Positions 44,767 to 52,542 of a DNA stretch of 52,542 bases are shown piece by piece (the first letter of the stretch is position 1; the number at the start of each line of letters is the position of its first letter). The notes beneath the pieces were generated by a model that saw only the letters and a list, made by a program, of their open reading frames with translations, was not told the origin of the DNA and searched no databases. The translations under genes and the position numbers were made by a program. The stretch spans positions 1-52,542 of the forward strand of contig JAYMSP010000424.1 of NCBI GenBank assembly GCA_036897095.1, in the 5' to 3' direction. The DNA is from Plantago elongata (taxonomy: Eukaryota; Streptophyta; Magnoliopsida; Lamiales; Plantaginaceae).

Positions 44767-45747
44767 ATGGAGAGAAGAGGGATGCAGAATTCCAACTTGA
44801 ACTACACAAGCAATCAAATGGGTGGATTGAGTGCTCAAGAAACTCTTCTCCCAGTTGTCAAGTTGCCTCTTGCTCCTATTGTCTCCACTCCTCCTGATAG
44901 GAGAGGAGGAAACAATGGTAGTAGTACTGCAACGGTTTCGACCCGCCGCGGAAGTTCCATTTTTAGCCCTACTACCCAAACCCTAGATCACCTCAACATC
45001 CCTCCTCCTCCACAAAAGGCACCCAATCCAGATCCAGATCCACTCCAATTGCCTTCTGCTCCATCTAATCTCAAAATTCCACTTCTTGACCAAAACCAAA
45101 ACAGCCCTAGTACTACAACTACACCAACACCTACACCTCAAACAAGTACATCAACTGGGATAAGGTATAGAGAATGCCTCAAAAACCACGCGGCGAGTAT
45201 GGGCGGGCACGTGGTGGACGGATGCGGAGAGTTCATGCCGAACGGAGACGACGGCACACCGGAGGCTCTACGGTGTGCTGCGTGTGATTGCCACCGCAAC
45301 TTTCATCGCAAAGAAATGGAAGACCATAACAACGACGGGAATACTACTACTACTACTACTAGTAACCAAGTGGCAGCTGCTGCTGCCACTCCATATCACC
45401 AGCATAGTCAGCATCAGCAATTCAACACCGGTAAGCACGGACGTAGCAGTTTGTACCCGCAAATGGTGAATTTTGGCGGTGGTGGAGGTGGAGCGGAATC
45501 GTCTAGTGAGGATCTGAATGTGTATAATCAGACGAGCGGGTCGAAGAAGCGGTTCAGGACGAAGTTCAGTCAGGAACAGAAGGATAAAATGAACGATTTC
45601 GCGGATACGTTGGGGTGGAGAATGCAGAAGCAGAATGAAGGTGAGGTGCAGCAGTTTTGTAGTGAAGTGGGAGTGAAGAGGCAGGTGTTTAAGGTGTGGA
45701 TGCATAATAATAAACAGGCTATGAAGAAGAGACAAACTGATAATTAG
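44767..45747 (+). CDS. Zinc-finger homeodomain (ZF-HD) transcription factor
   Basis: A single uninterrupted frame of 326 aa, within the usual size of plant ZHD proteins, whose coding regions are commonly intronless. Residues about 133-184 form the ZF-HD dimerisation finger (RYRECLKNHAA..GGHVVDGCGEFMP..CAACDCHRNFHRKE) with the conserved Cys and His residues. Residues about 260-322 form the homeodomain (KKRFRTKFSQEQKDKM ... VFKVWMHNNK). The N-terminus and linker are rich in Pro, Thr, Ser and Asn, and 45340-45420 codes for Thr- and His/Gln-rich runs. ZHD proteins are plant-specific, bind ATTA-containing sites as homo- or heterodimers and are inhibited by MIF mini-proteins; target genes here are unknown. 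The start is the first ATG after a CTTT-rich leader and opens the only long frame. The subgroup is not assigned. Confidence 0.95.
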   Translation: MERRGMQNSNLNYTSNQMGGLSAQETLLPVVKLPLAPIVSTPPDRRGGNNGSSTATVSTRRGSSIFSPTTQTLDHLNIPPPPQKAPNPDPDPLQLPSAPSNLKIPLLDQNQNSPSTTTTPTPTPQTSTSTGIRYRECLKNHAASMGGHVVDGCGEFMPNGDDGTPEALRCAACDCHRNFHRKEMEDHNNDGNTTTTTTSNQVAAAAATPYHQHSQHQQFNTGKHGRSSLYPQMVNFGGGGGGAESSSEDLNVYNQTSGSKKRFRTKFSQEQKDKMNDFADTLGWRMQKQNEGEVQQFCSEVGVKRQVFKVWMHNNKQAMKKRQTDN

Positions 45748-47607
45748 CATGGTAAGTCATGTTTTTCATTTTGATTCTTCTTGTGAACTGATCATCATGT
45801 GTTAAGGAAGGAAGAAGATAATTGAACACTTTGGTCTCTTGTTGTTTTTTTAAGGAGATGATCCAAAGATTTTGAACAGAATTAATTACCATGTCTATTA
45901 CATAAAATTACTTGATTATGGTATCTTCATCATGCTAAACTAATCGTCACTGAGCACTCTTTTTCCGACTTGGTGTATATGTTACACTGTACAACACATA
46001 CAAAAAATAATCACCAACACCAAACTAAAGATTTTAGTGGAAGTCAGAGGCAGAAGATGGAGAAATAATTTTTTTCACCACAGTTTACACATTGACCACA
46101 AGAAATTATTGATGCATCATACAGTTTCCTTATAATGGTGAGCATGTAAAACATAGAACTCTCTCTTTTTTTTTTTTTTTTTTGTTTGGTAAAATGATAA
46201 TCTATAGGGATTCTTAAGCATTTTATGTTAGGAGAAAATTAATCATACGTAATCTGATAAGAGCTAGTGAACCAATCTTTATGTTTCTTTTTTTTTTCTT
46301 CATAATTCATGTGTAGCACTATTGGTATTTTAGGTTGTAGAACTGAATGAACTGATATTAGGCGGTTAAAATTGATGACTAATGAACTGGCTAGTTGGTT
46401 TTAATTTTGATGAAAAAAGAATATAGGAAATTAGTTAATTTGCTAAATTCTCAATACAATATCAAACCAATTAGATACATGCATGTTTGAACTATAGGTC
46501 TATAAGTTACCAACAAAACATTAACCTTGAAACCAACTGTAAAATGGCAAATATGAACTAATTGATAACCTCATGCTAATCAAATCCTAATTGTTCCTTT
46601 TTATTAGAATCAAAACCTCGATATTTAATTTTATGCATGGAGGTGCTAAGTAAGTTATCTTGCTATATAGTTCAGAACTAAATGTCTCACATTTCGCTTA
46701 TATAAATGCACTTATATTTAACCAAAATGGTTATTACATCGTATTTGACATAATATACAATGCAAGATTTAACGGTTATTACATCGTGTTTGACATAATA
46801 TACAATGTGAGATCGGGAATAAATATTATACAAATTTTCATCTAATGTATAAAACTTTGCGACCCCAAAAGAGTAAAGGTAAGTCTGAGAACCGGATTCC
46901 AGGCTAAGTATGTTACACATTAAACCTGGAATATTATTAACGTAACAGTAAAAAGACTTGTGTATTTTACTTTTTGTAGTACAAGCATTAATTTGCTGCG
47001 ATTACGTGTTGTCAAAGAGGGGCCTAATAGTGGAAATGCAATCGACGGTAGAGAACTTGTGTATTTCCATTGAATTACCATAAAAGCTGAGACGTTGGCA
47101 ATTGAATGACTTTATCCTCCAATTTGCACGCCTTTGCCCTTACAATTATCGCACTGACACCGCCACTAAAACTAAAGCTTTCAGGCCCTCATTAGGCAGC
47201 TGTTTGTCGCATTCCATTTCAAAGTCTTCGCCCAAAACAGTATAAAGTCTCGATTGATATTTTAAATGTTGTACAATATACTTCTAGTGTACATTTTAAT
47301 TTTTAAATCACTTATGTTCTGAGTTACCAGCCAAATACTCCTGCATAGCAGAGAAATTCAGGCGAACTATCAAATTGGAAAGGCCGAAAAGCGCCTCACA
47401 GACTCTGGATGAACACTCTGACATAACATTTGCTCACTGCACCTAAACTTTGAGCTACACAGATATGATAAGTGAGTTTTGATTATGATGACCTATGTCA
47501 TTAACCAAATCTGAATGGAAACTGACCTGCTAAGAGTTGAGAGTTGATTTCATAAGAAATGACCAACGTAAATGCAGTACTACAAGAGTCCAAACAAACC
47601 TATATGC
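45748..47607. other. Intergenic stretch between the ZF-HD and LEA genes
   Basis: AT-rich with no credible gene. It has a long T run (46168-46184) and a 45-bp tandem duplication at 46729-46818. The two neighbouring genes converge here. Confidence 0.5.
46729..46818. repeat. 45-bp tandem duplication
   Basis: GGTTATTACATCG..TTTGACATAATATACAATG occurs twice head to tail (46729-46773 and 46774-46818), nearly identical in the first 35 bases. Confidence 0.85.
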
Positions 47608-50488
47608 TCACTCTCCTGCGGCTTCTGTTTCCATATACGCTCCAAGCCTGCCTGTAGCTTCTGAAGCACTCTCCTTGGCTGCTTCATACCTCTCCTTCGC
47701 TAGCTCTGACATTGAATCGCTAGCTGATACATATGCCTCTTGTAACCTTGACAGCGCATCCTTATAGCTGCCATAGGCTTCGTCTTTCCCACTTGAAACC
47801 GTATCAGCCATCATTTCTCTACAATTTTTAGCTTTAGCAGCCATGTTTTTCGAGTCAGTTACCCTATCAGTGGCCATTTTAATAGTTTCGCTAGCTTTGT
47901 TGGAAGTAGAATCATAAGCATGGGATGCCTTGTCTTTAGCACTTCTAGCCTTCCCCGAAGCCCAATCCATTGCCTCGCCTGCTCGTTCCCTGGCAGAGTC
48001 ATAAGTGCTCTTAGCTCTATCTTTAGCCCACACTTTGTGATCACTAGCCATTTCGGAAGCCTTATTCATACCTTGTGATGCTTTATCGGATGCATAGCCA
48101 TAAGTGTCATGAGCATTTTCGCTGAATTTCTTTCTGCTTTCATCACCAATTGAGGAGGCTGCATTTACTGCGTCAGTAGCCTTATTATGTGCAAATTCGT
48201 AATCCTTTTGGGCTTTGTCTTTAATCTTGCTTGCCACACCAACAGTAACGTTAGATGCTAGGTCCATTGCAGGACCGGACATCTCCGAGGCATAGGCATA
48301 GGTTTCATAGCCTTTATCTTTTGCTGTATCTTTGACCCGACCTGCCATATCAGCAACAGATCTATAGGAATCGGTTGCCTTATCAGTCGCAGTCTGCTTT
48401 GCATTGGAAGCTCTATCATATGCCGAGTCCATTGCTTCACTCGCCTTTTCAGTGGCATACTTTTTTGTATCACCTAGTTTCTCTGATGTCTTCCCCGCCA
48501 CATCATTTGAAGTTTGCCTCACATTATTAGCTTTTCCAGTTGCCACATTCATCGCTTCATTCGCGTTGTCTGATGCATAGCTCTTTGCATTACCTAGTTT
48601 CTCTGATGCTTTCCCGGCAAGCTCATTCACAGTTTGATGTGCATTCTGAGCTTCATCAGCAGACGCCATGTTCATCACTTTGCCTGCCTTTTCTGATGTG
48701 TAACTCCTGGCTTCATCTAGTTTGTCTGATGTCTTTCCATCTTTGACTTTGTCAGAAGCATATTTCGACGTCTCTACAAGAACATGACAAGCAAACAAAC
48801 TGAAGTGCGATTTTTCCCTTAAACTTAGGCTGTACAGCAGCACACCACATACCTTGAGTTCTGTCTATGAACTTATCACCAGCAACTTCACCACTGCCTG
48901 AACCCGCTCCAAGGCCCCTTTAAACAAAAGCATTTGATGTTATTACTCTTAACAGCTTATTGCACGCTATAGATGAATGATGTTTAAATTATAGTATAAA
49001 ATAGTCATTAATGCTATATACATTACCAAGTATGTTGATGCTCTGCGAAAATGCATGTTTGATGTAAAATAACCTATGTTTTGTTAACTATAGACGATTA
49101 CTTAAATATTGCAGAAATTTACAACTATTTCCTGATCAAATTCTCCGAAATTTACTCTGAAACACGAATTCGCCATAGCCAATCCGAAAATTAAGGTATC
49201 TCACAAGCCAATCAGCACAAATGCATCAACAATATATGAGTGCAAATGTATATAACCATAACCTGATACGATTTTTCATTATTTAGAAAAATCAAGTCTT
49301 TTTGCTATTTCTAGATTTTTAATGTTATTTATTAAAGATTTTATCTTTATAATTTAAGATTTAAGTGTAGACAATTTGGCATTTGCTGTCCATCAAAGCC
49401 TAAAAAACTGACATCACTTGGTGAAATTTTTGAAAACAGCCTGATTCTATTGAATGAGGAACGACCATATTAGTGTTAGGCGTGGTCACATAATTTACAC
49501 CTTGTTTTTCCTATTGTGTAGGAAAATGAGGCCCTTTACGAGGCATACATACTCCATCACTTATCCGGAATAGAGTGAGTACCTTATATACTCCCCCATC
49601 CCGCTAATCTAGTCCAATATTCCTATCGTGACATTGATCTATTCCGGTTCAAAAAATAGTAAAAAGTACACCCATTAATTCCATCCTCTCTGAACCCGTA
49701 TACTTCATACTATTTTCATTATTTATCATTTTTCTCTTTATATTCATACTTAATGCATTCTTTATTATTTCTATCTATAACAACAAACAAACAAACAATT
49801 GAATTTCTTAAGAAAATCAAGTAGAAAAGAAAGTGTGGACTATAATGTGGGACGGAGGGAGTATACATAGAGAGGACGCGGCACATGATTGGTCCTTTTG
49901 CTTAACTAAGCTCAAATTAAACAGCTTAAGATGTTATATACACAGTACTTATATTAGTTATGCAAGTTTATTATCCAACATTTCGCTTACAAGAAACTAG
50001 CTTAGAAGTTCGAACTTCGTACATTTAGTTCAAGTATAAGTAGTTTTCATTCCTAAATCCTTGGCAATTAACATAAGATGAATTTGTTACAACCTAACAT
50101 ATACTACACACTCCATTTTCTAAAAATATTTCCACTTTAAGATCGACCAATCAACTTTACCACTAATAATTTCTAACCTACTTACAAAAGATACAAATCA
50201 TAGTGATATTTTTTTCAACAAAATTATCTAATGAAAAATTAAACGAAAAATTTATTTTAAATAAAAATGAAGGTAGTACATGACATAGGATCGAAAAAGA
50301 GTGGTACAAAAATTAGCTTCGGTAACGTACTCGGCGACCTTGTGGACAGCCCAATCCATCCAAGAATCGGCACGGTCCATAGCCTCCTGCATAGCTTCTC
50401 GCTCGGCCGGTCCATCTAACCGGCACCACCCCGTCGACACCGCAAGCCATAGCAACACCGCCGACGCCATAGTTTTGTTCACCACCAT
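47608..50488 (-). CDS. LEA-like repeat protein with N-terminal signal peptide (3 exons)
   Basis: Exons (minus): 50488-50331, 48917-48853, 48773-47608. The donor GA|GTACGT and the phases join all three in frame to 462 aa. Exon 1 encodes a hydrophobic leader (ASAVLLWLAVSTGWC), so entry to the secretory pathway is likely. Exon 3 (387 aa) is a string of alanine/lysine/glutamate-rich repeats such as YASDKAS, AKDKA and SEKLGDTKKYATEKASEAM, the amphipathic 11-residue-type pattern of group 3/LEA_4 proteins. It is almost free of hydrophobic runs. Such proteins accumulate in seeds or under drought, are disordered in water and protect membranes and proteins on drying. An ABRE/G-box (50698-50706) stands about 210 bases upstream, which fits ABA control. 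Intron 1 holds a Stowaway MITE. An alternative start is Met7 (50470). Confidence 0.88.
49591..49861. mobile_element. Stowaway-type MITE in intron 1 of the LEA gene
   Basis: The right end, read on the minus strand, starts CTCCCTCCGTCCCACATTAT, the Stowaway terminal consensus type. The left end CTCCCCCATCCCGC is its imperfect inverted partner. TA flanks both ends (49589-49590, 49862-49863). Length 271 bp, no ORF. Confidence 0.85.
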
Positions 50489-50697
50489 AGCTGCCTAATT
50501 CTTCTACTTCGATCGTTTTTTGTTTCCTTTTTCTTTTACTCTTTTCCCTCTCAAAATGTTAGTATGTTGTTTAAACTTTGAAGTCAAAGTTGATATGGAT
50601 ATATGAGTGGGGCAGGACCAGACGGTGGCTTGTGTTGCTCATGTATAAAGAGATGAAACGTGGAAGTTTGCATGAGGAGGAGATTCATAGTGTTTGT

Positions 50698-50706
50698 CCA
50701 CGTGTC
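50698..50706 (-). promoter_or_regulatory. ABRE/G-box upstream of the LEA gene
   Basis: CCACGTGTC on the plus strand (GACACGTGG towards the gene), containing the CACGTG core bound by ABF/ABI5-type bZIP factors. A second ACGTGG core lies at 50658-50663, and a possible TATA element (CATATATCC on the minus strand) at about 50598-50606. Confidence 0.6.
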
Positions 50707-50809
50707 TTGCTTATATAAATATAGCTATTTCCAATGTAACTAATTACACGACGATTAGACGCAAGAGAACATAGGATTTAGGATAGCCTCTTATATATAA
50801 TATATATAT

Positions 50810-50837
50810 ACTAGCACGTAAGCACCGTGCAATTGCA
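50810..50837 (-). mobile_element. Possible Helitron 3' terminus
   Basis: On the minus strand the palindrome TGCAATTGCA (50828-50837) is followed about 12 bases later by CTAGT, the arrangement of a Helitron 3' end (hairpin then CTRR, inserted before T). The body would extend rightwards through AT-rich sequence. No 5' TC end was identified. Confidence 0.4.
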
Positions 50838-51750
50838 TTTAAAAGATATTTTGAAAGCATTAAATCCGAGCGAATGAATATGAATAAGGTTTCATATACA
50901 CGATACTTGAAGCCATATCCATGAGAGGCAATTTTATATGTAAATAACATATCATATCAAATTAATTCTAAGATGACACATTACAAGAGTGATGCAAAAC
51001 TCATAAAATACAACGTTTGTTCATGTAAAGAATCTAAAACAATCGAAACTATACAAAGATCGCATATTCTAATAAAACATGAATGTTCCCATCTTAGTCC
51101 TTAAATTTCTGATAGAGAAACTCATGAGTAGACCTCACGTGGGCGGTTAATAATGTATACAATTAAAATTGATTGGTTTCTTGAAATAATATATATGATC
51201 ATGTAATAAAGTTAAAATTTTATGCCCTGCATAATTTAACATCGTTTCTTTCAAATACCTTTCATCCAACCATTAATGATGAAGTTGTCTGAATCGTCTC
51301 CAACATGTGAGGGGTGCTTGTCCATTCATCACCTATGTTAATTCTATCACAAAAATTGAAACTAACATTAACAAAAAGAAAAATCTACAAATATATTATA
51401 AAAATTACAAAATAATAATAATTTAATTGAAATAAAAGCCGCTGATCATCGATTTTCTTTACTTCCATTTTTTAAAAAAAAGGAAATTATATTGATAATG
51501 CCAAAATAAAGAAGTCCTCAAATATACGATGACCCTCCAGCAAATGCAATACAGTTCTGCAAATCAGGAAGCTCTCATAAAATAAAACTGAACCAATCAA
51601 TCTAACTTACCTAGTCTCTACTACAACTACCAAATTCACCATTTAACTTTTCATAAGCATTCTTTAGGGAATCGGTTTGAATCTACTGGAGAAGCAAAAT
51701 ACCTGATTGAATTACTACTCTTAAGACAACACCATAGGTTCCAATTTATA
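50838..51750. other. AT-rich stretch, possibly Helitron body
   Basis: No coding frame or RNA gene. If the terminus at 50810 is real, this is non-autonomous Helitron interior. Confidence 0.3.
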
Positions 51751-52238
51751 AGGGGTGTGCATGGCCGGTGAATTTGGGACTTTGAAATTTCAGCAATGAA
51801 AATTCAGAATCGAGATAATTATTTCATATTCCAATCCCGTCCCAAATAAAATTGAGATTTTTCGAGATTGGGTAATCGAGATTTTGGGCGGGAATTCGGG
51901 GTCCCAAATAAGCCTAAATACATATTCATCATCCAGTTCAAATATTAAGTTGTTTTCTACTATTCTTAAACAAATATATGTAACATAAGATATTTGATTC
52001 GAACTTTAAACACCATCATACATTTAATTCCACTATAATTAAACGAACAAGAAAATTTAAAGAGTAAATTTACTTCAAAAGTCAAGAACATCTATGGCTG
52101 ATATAAAAATTGTAGCGCAAATAAGTAATTCCAGTCTAAAAAATATTATACAATAAAAATAAATTAAATGGATCATTTCTACTTGAAAGGTAAAATGATT
52201 TCACTATTTTATCTACAAAAGCAAGCGCGCGCGCGCGT

Positions 52239-52296
<58 letters not shown>

Positions 52297-52453
52297 ATAT
52301 ATAAAAATTTATTTGGAATCTCAAATTCCAATTGGAATGTAAAACCAACTCCAATCCTGTTTCAAAATTTGATATGGGAATTCGAAATTTATTCCAAACA
52401 AAATTGGAATTTACGAGATAAAATCATTCTTTCCATCCCAAATGCACACCCCT
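51751..52453. mobile_element. MITE-like element with AGGGGTGTGCAT termini
   Basis: The left end AGGGGTGTGCAT (51751-51762) and the right end ATGCACACCCCT (52442-52453) are perfect 12-bp inverted repeats of the kind seen on plant hAT-like MITEs. The flanks show no clear 8-bp duplication. The interior contains GGGAATTCG/TTTGGAATT-type AT-rich motifs and a compound microsatellite. Confidence 0.6.
52224..52293. repeat. Compound (GC)n(AC)n(AT)n microsatellite
   Basis: About six GC units, then about eleven AC units, then about sixteen AT units, without interruption between the AC and AT tracts. All three are alternating purine-pyrimidine. It lies inside the MITE-like element. Confidence 0.92.
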
Positions 52454-52542
52454 ACACTTGATATACTGGAAGGTGTACTCCATTTTCCATTAAATATGAG
52501 ATTGTTGATGGCCTTATTCACCATGAGGTTCCATTCCAAGCC

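Noticed and set aside
48774..48843. Upstream extension of the LEA exon 3 frame to a Met at 48843
   Set aside because: This stretch is intron 2; the acceptor TAG|AG at 48774 joins exon 2 in frame and carries on the repeat protein.

Overview
This is a nuclear segment from a eudicot plant. It has large AT-rich gaps, multi-exon genes with GT-AG introns, plant-specific gene families, and plant transposon families (PIF/Harbinger, Mutator-like, pogo/Emigrant, hAT, Stowaway, CACTA, Sirevirus-type Copia, SINEs). The species cannot be fixed from the sequence alone. Five host genes look intact when their exons are assembled by hand: an alpha/beta hydrolase (2451-3909, +, 5 exons, 325 aa), an oxidosqualene cyclase (23614-27547, +, 18 exons, 757 aa), an ERD6-like sugar transporter (28347-32825, -, 18 exons, 487 aa), a zinc-finger homeodomain transcription factor (44767-45747, +, one coding exon, 326 aa) and a LEA-like repeat protein with a signal peptide (47608-50488, -, 3 exons, 462 aa). 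All exon phases join without frameshift. Layout, left end: a broken Harbinger ORF1 (75-1247) is followed by the intact hydrolase. A second hydrolase copy (5783-6640) is dead: a Mutator-like element with a 9-bp target duplication sits immediately 5' of its start region, it carries a 1-nt deletion, and it is cut off where a Harbinger transposase relic begins. A relic of a hydrolase last exon reappears at 27951-28120, beyond the cyclase gene, so hydrolase fragments bracket about 21 kb of transposons plus the cyclase. Middle: 10.9-22.9 kb is one degraded Sirevirus-type Copia retrotransposon on the minus strand (two LTR copies, gag-pol, an env-like/plant-transposon ORF after pol, three polypurine tracts). 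It hosts a 2.4-kb Mutator-like element, which itself hosts a 508-bp pogo-type MITE; a 432-bp hAT MITE sits separately in the reverse transcriptase. Target duplications prove each nesting step except that of the pogo MITE, which has only TA. Its upstream LTR ends about 0.75 kb before the cyclase start codon. Right half: the cyclase and the sugar transporter converge, with the hydrolase relic between them. A 9-kb gene-poor stretch (33-42 kb) holds GC-richer LTR-like repeats, two SINEs and AT-rich DNA. A CACTA-type remnant with two subterminal hairpins and a DUF4216-like fragment follows, then the ZF-HD gene, the LEA gene with a Stowaway MITE in intron 1, and further MITE/Helitron-like sequence to the end. 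The most notable observations are the unusual lysine in the cyclase active-site region next to DCTAE, the target-duplication-proven nested insertions, and the split hydrolase relics flanking the cyclase.
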